Positions 43,474 through 52,392 of a stretch of DNA of 64,000 bases are shown piece by piece. The stretch is from Streptomyces eurythermus. GTDB lineage: Bacteria; Actinomycetota; Actinomycetes; Streptomycetales; Streptomycetaceae. The position numbers and the translations under genes were made by a program. Under the pieces are notes generated by a model, which had not been told where the DNA came from, searched no databases, and worked only from the letters and a program-made list of their open reading frames with translations. The stretch spans positions 1-64,000 of the forward strand of contig NZ_BMSK01000028.1 in assembly GCF_014649115.1 (NCBI RefSeq), in the 5' to 3' direction. The stretch's first letter is position 1. Each line of letters starts with the position of its first letter.

Positions 43474-45299
43474 TTCCCCGGGTCGTCTCCGTTCCGCGGG
43501 TCGTTTCCGTTACCCGGGTCGTCTCCGTCCCCCGGGTCCGTGCGACAGCGTCGGCGCTGTTCGTCCACGCGCTCGGTGTGCCCTTGGGCGTCCAGGAACT
43601 CCAGCAGCGGTACGGCCACCCGGCGGGTGGTGTCCAGCGCGCGCCGGGCCTCGCTGAGCGTGAACGGCTGGGGCAGCGCGCGCAGCACGGCGGCGGCCGC
43701 GGCGTCCGCGCCGGGCGGCAGCACGATCCCGTCGGCGATCCGCAGCAGCGCCCCGCCGGCCGCCGCTGCGGCCAACGCCCGCCGGTCCAGGCCCAGTTCG
43801 GCGAGCCGCCCGGCCTCGGGGGCGCGGAACGGCGCCTGGGAGAGCTCCCGGCGCAGGGTGTCCACGGCCGCCTGTACGGGGGCGGGCAGGGCGGCCCCCG
43901 GTCCGTCGGCGGGGTGCAGCCGGCCCCGGTCGGCGCGCAGCCGGGACAGCCCCGCGGCGAGCGCGTCGACCAGGGCGCGGTCGGGCAGACCGAGCAGCCG
44001 GCGGGCCGTCTCGGTGGGCAGGCCGGGGTCCAGCGGATGGGCGCGGGCGTGTTCCCCGACCCGGGCGACGAGCCGGTCCCGCAGGTCCGCCCAGTGTGCC
44101 GGGTCGGCCAGCCAGTCCCCGGCGACCGGGTCCCCGGGCGCCGGGACGCCCATGGCGCGCAGCTCGGCGCGCCGGATCAGCCTGCGGCGGCGCAGTTCGG
44201 CGGCGGGGTCGGGGCGGCCGGTCATGGTGTCCAGTTCCGCCGCCCGGGCCCGGCCGGCGCCGCGCCGGGCCAGCCGGGGCGGCCGTACGTCGAGCACGGT
44301 GACCCCGCGGGGGGTGCGGCCGCCGCCTGGTGCGCGCAGCACCGCGCGGTCGCCCACCCGCAGCGGCAGGCCCCGGCGCAGGGTGAGCCGGGCGGTGTCC
44401 GGGCCGAGCGGGCGGACGGTGACCGGCACGGCGGCCGTACCGATGTGCAGGGTGAGGCACCGGGGCAGGCCGTCCGCCGGTTCCCCGGTGATCCGTACGT
44501 CGGTCACCTCGGTGCACAGCCAGCGGTCCGGGGTCAGCAGCACCTGTCCGCGGCGCAGCGTGCCGTCCCCCGGCCCGTGCACGTTGACGGCGACCCGGGC
44601 CACCGCGCCGACGGCGGTCCGCTCCTCGCGCAGGCTCTGCAGGCCGCGCACCCGCAGCGCGGCCGTTCCGTCGGCGGTGACCAGCCGGTCGCCGACCCGC
44701 AGGGTGCCCGCGCCGAGGGTGCCGGTCACGACGGTTCCATGGCCGCGCACGGTGAACGCCCGGTCCAGCCACAGCCGTACGTCGGCGTCGGGGTCGGGGG
44801 CGGGCAACCGGGCGGCGAGCAGGGCGAGTTCGGCGCGCAGGTCGTCCAGGCCGGCGCCGGTGACCGCGCTGACGGCGGCGGCGGGGACCGGCCCCAGCGA
44901 GGTGGCGGCCAGATGTTCGAGGGAGGCGGCGCGCACCGGGCCGGGGTCGGCGAGGTCGCTGCGGGTCACCGCGAGGACGGCGTGCCGGACGCCGAGGGCG
45001 TCCAGGACGGCCAGGTGTTCCGCCGACTGCGGCTGCCAGCCCTGGTCGGCGGCGACCACGAACAGCACGGCGGGCACGGGTCCGGCACCGGCCAGCATGG
45101 TCGGCACGAACCGCTCGTGCCCGGGTACGTCGACGAAGGCCAGGTGGTCGTCGTCCAGCCGGGTCCACACGAAACCCAGGTCCAGGGTGAGGCCCCGGCG
45201 CCGCTCCTCCTCGTGGCGGTCGGGCTCCATGCCGGTGAGCGCGCGGACCAGCGTGGACTTGCCGTGGTCGACGTGACCGGCGGTGGCGAGGACCCGCAT
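43416..45299 (-). CDS. selB: Selenocysteine-specific elongation factor
   Basis: The 627 aa GTPase has GHVDHGKSTLV (P-loop), DVPGHERFV (switch II), an NKxD equivalent at TRSD, EF-Tu-like domains II and III, and C-terminal winged-helix domains that bind SECIS RNA. ATG 45299 shares its A with the selA stop codon, so selA and selB are coupled. The core ends near HTERVDEQRRR. A repetitive Asp/Gly/Asn tail then runs on, and the last 19 codons are encoded on the complement of the tRNA-Sec gene. Confidence 0.92.
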   Translation of the reverse strand: MRVLATAGHVDHGKSTLVRALTGMEPDRHEEERRRGLTLDLGFVWTRLDDDHLAFVDVPGHERFVPTMLAGAGPVPAVLFVVAADQGWQPQSAEHLAVLDALGVRHAVLAVTRSDLADPGPVRAASLEHLAATSLGPVPAAAVSAVTGAGLDDLRAELALLAARLPAPDPDADVRLWLDRAFTVRGHGTVVTGTLGAGTLRVGDRLVTADGTAALRVRGLQSLREERTAVGAVARVAVNVHGPGDGTLRRGQVLLTPDRWLCTEVTDVRITGEPADGLPRCLTLHIGTAAVPVTVRPLGPDTARLTLRRGLPLRVGDRAVLRAPGGGRTPRGVTVLDVRPPRLARRGAGRARAAELDTMTGRPDPAAELRRRRLIRRAELRAMGVPAPGDPVAGDWLADPAHWADLRDRLVARVGEHARAHPLDPGLPTETARRLLGLPDRALVDALAAGLSRLRADRGRLHPADGPGAALPAPVQAAVDTLRRELSQAPFRAPEAGRLAELGLDRRALAAAAAGGALLRIADGIVLPPGADAAAAAVLRALPQPFTLSEARRALDTTRRVAVPLLEFLDAQGHTERVDEQRRRCRTDPGDGDDPGNGNDPRNGDDPGNGGGRESNPPARDPRAPRF

Positions 45300-46708
45300 C
45301 ACGCCCGCCCGTCCGTGGCGGGCTCCTCCACCGCGGCCCGGTGCACGACGGCCCGGGCCGACCGTACGGCACGGGCGAGCCGGTCGTCGTCCTCGGGCGG
45401 GACCGACCTGAGGTCCAGCAGGCAGCGTCCCGCCTCCAGCCGGCCGACGACCGGGAGGCGGCCGGTGCGCAGGGCGGCGGCGTACGGCTCGGGCAGGGAC
45501 AGGGCGGCGCTGGGCAGGGTGACTCCGGGCGCTCCCCCGCCGCCGACCGTGGCGGCGCTCGGGACGGCCCGTACGTCGATCCCGTCGGCGTCCAACGCGG
45601 CGGCGAGCCGGTCGGCGCGGGCCCTGAGCCGCTCCGGGTCGGCGGCGAGGGCGCGGGCGGTCGGGGTGGGCGGGCCGGTGAGGGTGGCCTCCAGCGCGGC
45701 GAGGGTCAGCTTGTCGACGCGCAGGGCACGGGCGAGCGGGTGCCGGGCCAGGGCGCGGACCAGGTCCGGACGGCCGAGGAGGAGCCCGCACTGGGGGCCG
45801 CCGAGCAGTTTGTCGCCGCTCGCGGTGACGAGCGCGGCTCCGGCGCGCAGCTGGCTGTCGGCGTCGGGTTCGCCCGGCAGGGCCGGATGCGGGGCGAGGA
45901 GTCCGGAGCCGATGTCGACCACCACCGGGACCCCGAGTCCGGTCAGCTCGGCGGCCCGGGCGGACCGGGTGAAGCCGGTGACACGGAAGTTGGACGGGTG
46001 GACCTTCAGCACGAAGGCGGTGTCCGGCCCGATGGCCGTCGCGTAGTCGGCGGGGGCGGTGCGGTTGGTCGTACCGACCTCGCGGAGCCGGGCACCGGTC
46101 GAGGCGAGCAGGTCGGGCAGGCGGAAGCCGTCACCGATCTCCACCATCTCGCCCCGGCTGACGACGATCTCCTTCCCGGCCGCGAGCGCGGTGGCGGCCA
46201 GGACGAGCGCGGCGGCGCCGTTGTTCACGACGTGCGCGGCGCCGGCGGCCGGCACCCGCTCGCGCAGCGCGGCGAGTGCGGAGCGGCCCCGGCGGGCCCG
46301 TACTCCGGTCGTGAGGTCGAGTTCGACGTCCGTGGGCCCGGACGCCTCGTGGACGGCCTGCCGGGCGGCGTCCGACAGCGGGGCCCGGCCGAGGTTGGTG
46401 TGCAGCAGCACACCGGTGGCGTTGAGCACCGGGCGCAGGCCGCTCGCGGTGCCGGGCAGCAGGTCAAGGGCCGTGCGCGGGACCTGTTCCGGCGCGATGC
46501 CGCCCGCGCGGGCCCGCTCCTGCGCCTGCCGTACGGCGGCCTTCACCCGGTGCGCGCCCAGCCGGTCCGCGGCGGCGGCCAGCCGGGGGTCGCGCAGCAG
46601 GGTGTCGGTGCGCGGGATGCGGCGGCGCGCGTCGGCCGTGTCCGGCCGCGGTGGCGCGCCCGCCGGGGTGTCTCCGGCCGTGCGTCCTGGTACCGGCCGC
46701 TGGTCCAT
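45299..46708 (-). CDS. selA: L-seryl-tRNA(Sec) selenium transferase
   Basis: The 469 aa PLP enzyme has the SelA pattern: VLNATGVLLHTNLGRAPLS, ELDLTTGVRARRG, VVNNGAAALVL, VVVDIGSGLL and the PLP Lys in ASGDKLLGGPQCG (about 295). It converts Ser-tRNA(Sec) to Sec-tRNA(Sec) with selenophosphate. ATG 46708 has GGGAGGGACAGG upstream. It is the first gene of a selA-selB transcript running toward tRNA-Sec. Confidence 0.93.
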   Translation of the reverse strand: MDQRPVPGRTAGDTPAGAPPRPDTADARRRIPRTDTLLRDPRLAAAADRLGAHRVKAAVRQAQERARAGGIAPEQVPRTALDLLPGTASGLRPVLNATGVLLHTNLGRAPLSDAARQAVHEASGPTDVELDLTTGVRARRGRSALAALRERVPAAGAAHVVNNGAAALVLAATALAAGKEIVVSRGEMVEIGDGFRLPDLLASTGARLREVGTTNRTAPADYATAIGPDTAFVLKVHPSNFRVTGFTRSARAAELTGLGVPVVVDIGSGLLAPHPALPGEPDADSQLRAGAALVTASGDKLLGGPQCGLLLGRPDLVRALARHPLARALRVDKLTLAALEATLTGPPTPTARALAADPERLRARADRLAAALDADGIDVRAVPSAATVGGGGAPGVTLPSAALSLPEPYAAALRTGRLPVVGRLEAGRCLLDLRSVPPEDDDRLARAVRSARAVVHRAAVEEPATDGRA

Positions 46709-46841
46709 GGCGCCCTGTCCCTCCCGGTCCGGCCCTGTGCCCGTACGGGTCCGGCCCATCGTCCCCCGGCGCCCGCGCGGCACCGTCCGACACGCCGGGA
46801 CGCGCGTTGGCGGTGGCCGCCGCCCGGGTACTCGGGGCCGC

Positions 46842-47225
46842 ATGAACGCACGCGAACACGAACACGAGCACGAACACCGAAACGACCGCGACCACGACCG
46901 CGACCGGCGGAGCGAGGACGCGACGGCGGCCGCGCGGCGGCGGCACGAGGAGGACCGGGAACGGGCCGGTGCCGAGCCGTTCGACTACCCGTACCCGGAG
47001 CGCCGGGCCGGAGTCCGGGCGCGACGCCACATCAGCGAGGCGCAGGCCGCCGCGGACACCCCGCCGGGGATCCCCGGGGGCTACGGCACGACGGGCGGCG
47101 GTCAGGCCGGCGCGACCGGCGCCGCCCATCCGCCGGTTCCCGGGCGCCGTACCACCTCGGACCGGACCCCGGCCGCCGAGCCCGGCGGCGACGACGAGGG
47201 ACCGACGAACCGTTCGGAGCGCTGA
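46842..47225 (+). CDS. Hydrophilic protein with His/Glu/Asp/Arg repeats
   Basis: The 127 aa frame begins MNAREHEHEHEHRNDRDHDR, an alternating run of His and charged residues that could bind metal. It continues with PFDYPYPERRAGVRARRHIS and a Gly/Pro-rich C-terminus. Codon bias fits the organism. It is divergent from selA. I do not recognise it; a metal-binding or disordered stress protein is possible. It may also be a chance frame in repetitive DNA. Confidence 0.45.
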   Translation: MNAREHEHEHEHRNDRDHDRDRRSEDATAAARRRHEEDRERAGAEPFDYPYPERRAGVRARRHISEAQAAADTPPGIPGGYGTTGGGQAGATGAAHPPVPGRRTTSDRTPAAEPGGDDEGPTNRSER

Positions 47226-47321
47226 GGCCACGGCGCGGACGGGCCGGCACGGGGGAGCAGCCGATGTCGTGGCCGGGCCCGACCGGGCCGGTCATGGGAC
47301 GCATGGGAGCGGTCGCCGGGG

Positions 47322-48362
47322 TCATGGGATGCCGGACGCGCTGGAGCGGTCGCCGGGTCCGCCAGGGTCGTCGAGGTCGCCGGGGTGCGGGCGGGGCCGG
47401 GGTGGCGGGGCCTCGCCCGCGGTGAGGTGTTCGAGGACCTCGACCAGCTCCTGGCAGGCCTTCTCCACCGAGTCGCGGGTGTTGCGCTGCTCGATGATCA
47501 CGGCGGACAGCAGCAGCGCGGTCAGTGCGGTGGCGCCGTTGAACGCCTGGAGTTTCAGCATCACCTCGATCCGGTCGAGCCCGGTGAACGCACCGACGCC
47601 GTCGGTCGCGGCGGCGGTGGCCACCACGGAGGTCAGCAGCGCGCAGAGCACGCTTCCCACCAGCTGGAAGCGCAGCGCGGCCCAGATGACGACCGGGTAG
47701 ACGAGGAAGAGCGTGCTGATGGGGCTGTAGGCGGCCAGTGGCAGCAGCAGGCAGGCGACGACGGCCAGCGCGGTCGCCTCCCGCCAGCGGCCGAGGGGCA
47801 GCGGCAGGCGCGCGCGGTGCAGCGCCAGCAGCAGCGGGGTGACGATGAGGACGCCCATCGCGTCCCCCACCCACCAGGCGAGCCAGACGGGCCAGAAGCT
47901 GTGGCCGGGCAGGCCGTCCGTGAGGACGAGGAAGCCGGCTCCGACGGTCGCGCTGATCAGCATGGCCGCCAGCGCGGCCAGGAACACCAGGGCGAGGCCG
48001 TCGCGCAACCGGCTGAGGTCGGTGCGGAAGCCGGCCCGGCGCAGCAGGAGCGCCGCGCACAGGGGCGCCGCGGTGTTGCCGAACAGGACCCCGAGGACCT
48101 CGACGCCGGGCGTGGTCAGGGACAGTACGGCGAGGAAGGCGCCGAGCGTGATGCCGGGCCAGCAGCGCAGGCCGAAGATCAGCAGGGCGGCGACGGCGAC
48201 GCCGGTGGGCGGCCAGATGGGGGTGACGACGGCGCCCTCGACGGTCAGCTCGCGCAGCAGGCCGAGCCGGGCCGCGGCGTAGTAGCAGGCGGCGACGGCG
48301 ACCACCCGGACGGCAAGGCCGCCCGGCCGGCGCAGCTCCTCGATACCCACCACAGCAGCCAT
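47322..48362 (-). CDS. MASE1-domain integral membrane sensor protein
   Basis: The 346 aa protein has eight to nine helices and the MASE1 signature: YYAAARLGLL, VTPIWPPTGVAVAALLIFG, WPGITLGAFLAVLS, FGNTAAPLCAALLLRRAGF and FWPVWLAWWVGDAMGVLIVTPLLL. MASE1 is a sensory domain often joined to GGDEF or kinase domains. Here only a short helical, Pro-rich cytosolic tail follows. The SpoIIE phosphatase gene further upstream in the same direction could be a separate output. Confidence 0.85.
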   Translation of the reverse strand: MAAVVGIEELRRPGGLAVRVVAVAACYYAAARLGLLRELTVEGAVVTPIWPPTGVAVAALLIFGLRCWPGITLGAFLAVLSLTTPGVEVLGVLFGNTAAPLCAALLLRRAGFRTDLSRLRDGLALVFLAALAAMLISATVGAGFLVLTDGLPGHSFWPVWLAWWVGDAMGVLIVTPLLLALHRARLPLPLGRWREATALAVVACLLLPLAAYSPISTLFLVYPVVIWAALRFQLVGSVLCALLTSVVATAAATDGVGAFTGLDRIEVMLKLQAFNGATALTALLLSAVIIEQRNTRDSVEKACQELVEVLEHLTAGEAPPPRPRPHPGDLDDPGGPGDRSSASGIP

Positions 48363-48789
48363 CTCACACCGGCGGGCGCGGGTCGGCGAGGCGAGCCACG
48401 CTCTCGTCCGGCCCTATGGCTGAACACCGGGCACCACGGACCCCGGCGGACCGGACGCCGGGCCGCCGAGGAGACGGGCCACCGAACACACCGGCCGCGC
48501 CGGAGCCCGCCGCCGCGAAACCCGGCCGGCCCGACGTCCGGCAGCCGAAGATGCCGGCCACCGCAGACCGGCCACGCCCGGCACCCCGCCGCTGGACACC
48601 GGCCGCGCCCGGCACCCCGCCGCCGCGGAACCGGCCTGCTGAACGCCCGGCCGCCAAGAAACCCGGCCATCTGGACACCGGCCACGGCGAAACCCGACGG
48701 CCGGACACCCCGCCACCACGGCATCCGGCCGGCCCGGCGTCCGGCCGTCACCGCAGGGTCCGGCCGGCACGGGAGCGGGCCGGGGGTGG
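48363..48789. repeat. Gene-free stretch of degenerate GC-rich repeats
   Basis: About 430 bp holds many imperfect copies of short units such as GGCCGCGCCCGGCACCCCGC and AAACCCGGCCGGCC at irregular spacing. Open frames exist on both strands but only because stop codons are rare. No start with a ribosome site or known motif is seen. It separates the phosphatase and MASE1 genes. Confidence 0.55.
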
Positions 48790-49620
48790 TCAGGCCAGGG
48801 TGGAGGGGCCGTCGAGGCCCACGACCAGGACGGCGGCGTCGTCCTCGTGTCCGACGCTCTCCGCGCCCTTGATCACGGCCGCCGCGAGCGCGTGGGCCTC
48901 CAGGCCGGCGACGGCGGCTATGCCCGCGAGCCGGACCACCTGGTCCAGGCCGTCCTCGATGTTCAGCGAGGGCCCCTCCACGACACCGTCGGTGAGCAGC
49001 ACGAACACTCCGCCGGTGGTGAGCCGGTGCCGGGTGACCGGGAAGTCGACGCCCCGCTCGATGCCGAGCGGGGGCCCGCCCTCGTCGTCGACCACCCCGG
49101 ACTTCCCGTCGGCCGTGGCCCACACGAACGGGATGTGTCCGGCCCGTGCGCTCTCCAGCACCCCGGTGGCCGGGTCGAGCCGCATGAAGGTGCAGGTGGC
49201 GAACAGGTCGCTGCCCAGGGAGAGCAGCAGGTCGTTGGTCCGGGCCAGCAGCTCGCCCGGCTCCCCGGTGACCGACGCGAGCGCCCGCAGTCCGGCCCTG
49301 ACCTGGCCCATGAAGGCCGCGGCCTCGATGTTGTGCCCCTGTACGTCGCCGATGGACAGCCCTATCCGGCCGTCGGGCATGGCGAAGGCGTCATACCAGT
49401 CGCCGCCCACGTTGAGGCCGAGGTTGGCGGGGGTGTACCGCACCGCGACATGGACGCCGGGGGCGTCGGGCAGGTCCCGGGGGAGCATGCCCCGCTGGAG
49501 GGCGACGGCCAGCTCGACCTGGGTCCGCTGGAGCTGGGCGCGGCGGCGCGCCTGGGCGGTGAGCGAACCGAGTCGGGCGAGCAACTCGTCGCCTTCGTCC
49601 GTGGAGCGCTTGCGGGGCAT
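48790..49620 (-). CDS. SpoIIE (PP2C-type) serine phosphatase
   Basis: The 276 aa protein has a short coiled N-terminus (ELLARLGSLTAQARRRAQLQ) and a SpoIIE domain (about 45-270). Metal-binding motifs are LNVGGDWYDAF, LSIGDVQGHNIEAA, ARAGHIPFVW, LLTDGVVEGP and GHEDDAAVLVV. It lacks a sensor domain, unlike the phosphatase at 5.6 kb. It probably dephosphorylates an anti-sigma antagonist, perhaps downstream of the neighbouring MASE1 sensor. Confidence 0.88.
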   Translation of the reverse strand: MPRKRSTDEGDELLARLGSLTAQARRRAQLQRTQVELAVALQRGMLPRDLPDAPGVHVAVRYTPANLGLNVGGDWYDAFAMPDGRIGLSIGDVQGHNIEAAAFMGQVRAGLRALASVTGEPGELLARTNDLLLSLGSDLFATCTFMRLDPATGVLESARAGHIPFVWATADGKSGVVDDEGGPPLGIERGVDFPVTRHRLTTGGVFVLLTDGVVEGPSLNIEDGLDQVVRLAGIAAVAGLEAHALAAAVIKGAESVGHEDDAAVLVVGLDGPSTLA

Positions 49621-49706
49621 CGATCACTTCCGGCGGGGCGGTGACTCTCGGCGGGCCGGTAGCCCGAATTTTCAGCAAACGCCTAGATTTTACCTATTTA
49701 GGATGA

Positions 49707-50027
49707 TCAGTGGATCTCGGAGTCGATGCCGGTGACCACGGCGGGGCCGAGCGGTGCGCTGCGCTCGTCGAGTCCCGCGTCCCGCAGCGCGTCTCCGGCG
49801 AGCCTGCGGGCCGCCTCCTCGGCGTGCGGGCGGGTGTCCGCGTCGACGGTCAGGCGCAGGGTGAAGGTGTTGTCGTCGTTGACGCTGAGCACGTCCAGGT
49901 CCTCCGCGGAGCCCATGCGGGTGCCGTGCGGATCGGCGGGCCGGAGCGCCCTGGCCAGCCGGGTACGGGTGTCGGCCGCGATCCCGGCGGTGAAGGTGCC
50001 GGGGACGCTGATCACATAGGTCGTCAT
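49707..50027 (-). CDS. Small conserved-looking protein of unknown function
   Basis: The 106 aa protein reads MTTYVISVPGTFTAGIAADT, then VNDDNTFTLRLTVDADTRPH and ends VVTGIDSEIH. It looks like a compact alpha/beta fold with two strands and a helix (EEAARRLAGDALRDAG). No signal or membrane segment is present. The start at ATG 50027 follows GAAAGGA. A relatively A/T-rich 86 bp gap separates it from the phosphatase gene. The family is not recognised. Confidence 0.7.
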   Translation of the reverse strand: MTTYVISVPGTFTAGIAADTRTRLARALRPADPHGTRMGSAEDLDVLSVNDDNTFTLRLTVDADTRPHAEEAARRLAGDALRDAGLDERSAPLGPAVVTGIDSEIH

Positions 50028-50362
50028 GAGACGGTCCTTTCCTCGGGCGTCCCCCCGTCTACCCCGTTTCCGGGGCTTCGCACGGCCCCGGCGGGGCGAC
50101 GCGCCCGGCCGGTCCGCGTGCCGCCGTCGCCACGGGCCGCCCGCCGTCACTCGAACGGTGGACCTGTCGGTGTCGGCTCCGGGGGCCGCCCGGGCCGGGG
50201 TGGGAGATTACGGAGGCGGCCCGGTCCGCGCTCCCCGCCTCCCGGTCGCGCTCGCCGTCCTCCGTCGTCGTCTGTCGTCTTCCCGTCGTCTTCCCCGTCC
50301 CTTCAGCCGTCTTCCGTCGTCTTCAGTCGCCTCCCGATCCCGAAGTACCCGAAGGACATCCC
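50028..50362. other. Gene-free region with a pyrimidine-rich repeat tract
   Basis: About 335 bp between divergent genes. Positions 50255-50335 hold five or more imperfect copies of CCGTCGTCTTC-like units, a strand-asymmetric pyrimidine tract directly upstream of a secreted-protein gene. No coding potential is evident. Confidence 0.6.
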
Positions 50363-50680
50363 ATGCGTCTGTATCGTCGTCCGCTCGCCGCCGTGCTCGG
50401 CGGTCTCGTCCTCGCCCTGACCGCCACGGGCTCCGCGCTCGCCGTCGGCGGCACGTTCGCCTGGACCGGTCCCGAGGGCAAGACGTACAGCATCCAGAAC
50501 CCGCCGGACAACAAGTGCTTCGACATGGCCCAGGAGGCGCGCGGGGCCCGCAACGCGACGAAGAAGACGGTCGTCGTCTACACCCAGAAGCGGTGCAAGG
50601 GAACGGCGACGCGGCTCGCCGCCGGCAAGTCGGCGCCCAGCGGCGCCCGCTTCGCCAGCGTCATCTTCAACCCGCGCTGA
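50363..50680 (+). CDS. Small secreted protein
   Basis: The 105 aa protein has a Sec signal peptide (MRLYRRPLAAVLGGLVLALT to ALAVGG). The mature domain of about 78 residues has two Cys (NKCFDMA and KRCKGT) that probably form one disulfide. The mature part is basic and beta-rich (TFAWTGPEGKTYSIQNPP, TVVVYTQKRCKG, FASVIFNP). It could be a small enzyme inhibitor or surface protein. The family is not known. Confidence 0.75.
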   Translation: MRLYRRPLAAVLGGLVLALTATGSALAVGGTFAWTGPEGKTYSIQNPPDNKCFDMAQEARGARNATKKTVVVYTQKRCKGTATRLAAGKSAPSGARFASVIFNPR

Positions 50681-50775
50681 CCCGCGCACCACCGGCATCA
50701 AGGGCGTACGCCCCCCGACCCCCGTGTGCGCCGCGCCGCCGTGGAAAACCCGGTGGCGCGCACCAGGGTCGGCGC

Positions 50776-50782
50776 GTTAGCG
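50776..50782 (+). promoter_or_regulatory. Candidate -10 element for a near-leaderless transcript
   Basis: TTAGCGT lies 8 nt before the ATG of the nine-codon leader ORF, the spacing of Streptomyces -10 boxes to leaderless start codons. No good -35 is visible. Confidence 0.35.
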
Positions 50783-50790
50783 TGCGGGAC

Positions 50791-50820
50791 ATGTCCAGCC
50801 CCGAGGCATCCAGACACTAG
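50791..50820 (+). CDS. Nine-residue leader peptide before the efflux gene
   Basis: ATG to TAG encodes MSSPEASRH. The stop codon is built into the left arm of the hairpin at 50819-50840, so a ribosome paused on this ORF would cover the hairpin. This arrangement matches leader-peptide attenuation of resistance genes. Confidence 0.55.
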   Translation: MSSPEASRH

Positions 50821-50861
50821 CCACCGGCCGTCCGGTGGCTTTTCGTCGTTCACAGGCCACC
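50819..50861 (+). terminator. Attenuator with alternative hairpin
   Basis: AGCCACCGG (50819-50827) pairs with CCGGTGGCT (50832-50840) around a 4 nt loop, followed by TTTTC, an intrinsic terminator. The right arm GGTGGC (50834-50839) can instead pair with GCCACC at 50856-50861, giving a mutually exclusive antiterminator. Confidence 0.6.
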
Positions 50862-51099
50862 ACCGGGCTGCCGTCCTCCGGGTTCCGGACCGGCACGCAC
50901 CTCTTTTTCTTCTTGTGCCTCCTCACTCGTCCGTGTGACGCGTCGCCCCGCGCGGGCGGCGGTGCCGGCCGGGACCGCACGCGATGCCCCGCGCGCTCGG
51001 CCTTCGTCCGCTGTCCGCTCCAGGACCGCACCGACCGGTCGTGACCGTCACGGGTCCGCGTGCTCGCTTCCCGTACGCGACACGGTGTGTGGAGTCCTG

Positions 51100-52254
51100 A
51101 TGCCTTTCGCTCTCTATCTGCTCGGACTGGCGGTCTTCGCCCAGGGCACGTCCGAGTTCATGCTGGCCGGTCTGGTGCCGGACATCGCCCGCGACCTCGG
51201 GGTCTCGGTGCCCACGGCGGGCACGCTCACGTCCGCCTTCGCCGTCGGCATGGTCGTGGGCGCGCCGGCCGCGGCGCTGCTCGGCCGGCGCCGGCCTAGC
51301 CGGCAGTCGCTGCTGGCGTTCCTCGGGGTTTTCCTGGCCGCCCATGTCGTCGGGGCGCTCACCTCCGACTTCTCCGTCCTGCTCGCGACCCGGGTGGTCG
51401 CGGCCCTGGCCAACGCCGGGTTCCTCGCCGTCGGTCTGACGGCGGCGACCGGCATGGTCGCGCCGGACGCCAAGGGCCGGGCCACCGCCGTCCTGCTCGG
51501 CGGCACCACGCTCGCCTGTGTGGCGGGGGTGCCCGCGGGCGCCGCCCTGGGCCAACTGCTGGGCTGGCGCTCGGCGTTCTGGGCCGTGGCCCTGGTGTCC
51601 GCCCCGGCGCTGGTGGCGATCGCCCGGTCGGTGCCGAACGGTCCGGCGGCCGGCGGACCCGTCCCGGGCGCGGGGACGGAGCTGCGGGCGCTGCGCCGTC
51701 CCCGGCTGCTGTGGGTGCTCGGCCTCGCCGCGCTCGTCAACGGCGCCACCTTCTGCACGTTCACCTACCTGGCGCCGCTGGTCACTGAGGTGTGCGGACT
51801 CGGGGCCGGCTGGGTGCCGGGGGTGCTGGCGCTGTTCGGCGCGGGGGCGTTCGCCGGGGTGACGGCGGCGGGCCGGCTGGCGGACCGGGGCGTCCGGCCG
51901 GTACTGCCCCTCGCCGGCGTCGCGCTGCTCGCCGGGTGGGCCGCGCTGGCGCTGGCCGCCGGGCGGCCCGGCGTGGCCGTCGCCCTGGTGCCGGTCCTCG
52001 GCCTGCTGGCCTTCGGGGTCGGCTCCACGCTGGTCACACAGGTGCTGTACGAGGCGGCCGACGCGCCTTTTCTGGGTGGCGCGTTCGCGACGTCGGCGCT
52101 GAACGTGGGCGCCGCGCTCGGCCCGGTCCTGGGCGGTTTCGCGCTCGACGGCGGGCTCGGCCACCGCTCCCCGGTGTGGGTCAGCGCGCTGCTGGTGGCC
52201 GTCGCGGGCCTGGTCGCCCGCTGCCGGCCGCGGCGGCCGGAACAGCCCGTCTGA
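51100..52254 (+). CDS. cmx: Cmx/CmrA-type MFS exporter (chloramphenicol efflux family)
   Basis: The 384 aa protein has twelve helices. Its start MPFALYLLGLAVFAQGTSEF is the signature of the Cmx/CmlR chloramphenicol efflux group. Drug:H+ antiporter motif 5-like GATLACVAGVPAG (here GGTTLACVAGVPAGAALGQL) follows. Substrates are probably phenicols, exported with proton exchange. GGAG lies 6 nt before the ATG. The 259 bp leader after the attenuator, together with the leader peptide, points to induction by translation inhibitors. Confidence 0.87.
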   Translation: MPFALYLLGLAVFAQGTSEFMLAGLVPDIARDLGVSVPTAGTLTSAFAVGMVVGAPAAALLGRRRPSRQSLLAFLGVFLAAHVVGALTSDFSVLLATRVVAALANAGFLAVGLTAATGMVAPDAKGRATAVLLGGTTLACVAGVPAGAALGQLLGWRSAFWAVALVSAPALVAIARSVPNGPAAGGPVPGAGTELRALRRPRLLWVLGLAALVNGATFCTFTYLAPLVTEVCGLGAGWVPGVLALFGAGAFAGVTAAGRLADRGVRPVLPLAGVALLAGWAALALAAGRPGVAVALVPVLGLLAFGVGSTLVTQVLYEAADAPFLGGAFATSALNVGAALGPVLGGFALDGGLGHRSPVWVSALLVAVAGLVARCRPRRPEQPV

Positions 52255-52257
52255 CGG

Positions 52258-52309
52258 CGGGTGCCGGCGCCCGGCGTCGGACGGGCTGCGACGCGGGCGC
52301 CGGCACCCG
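52258..52309 (+). terminator. Strong terminator after the efflux gene
   Basis: A perfect 16 bp stem, CGGGTGCCGGCGCCCG with its complement, and a 20 nt loop begins 3 bp after the stop codon of the exporter gene. Confidence 0.8.
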
Positions 52310-52392
52310 GCGCGGTGACCTGCGGGGGGCTACAAACCCGCCACAGCCATGTGGTTATCATATGAGCGCTGCCTAGCTCGAAAGATGGATCT

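Noticed and set aside
48363..48789. Possible CRISPR array in the GC-rich repeats.
   Set aside because: Repeats are short, imperfect and irregularly spaced; there are no unique spacers of constant length and no cas genes.
48245..49123. Minus-strand frame across the repeat-rich gap.
   Set aside because: It consists of Arg/Gly/Ala repeats and overlaps the phosphatase gene in another frame.
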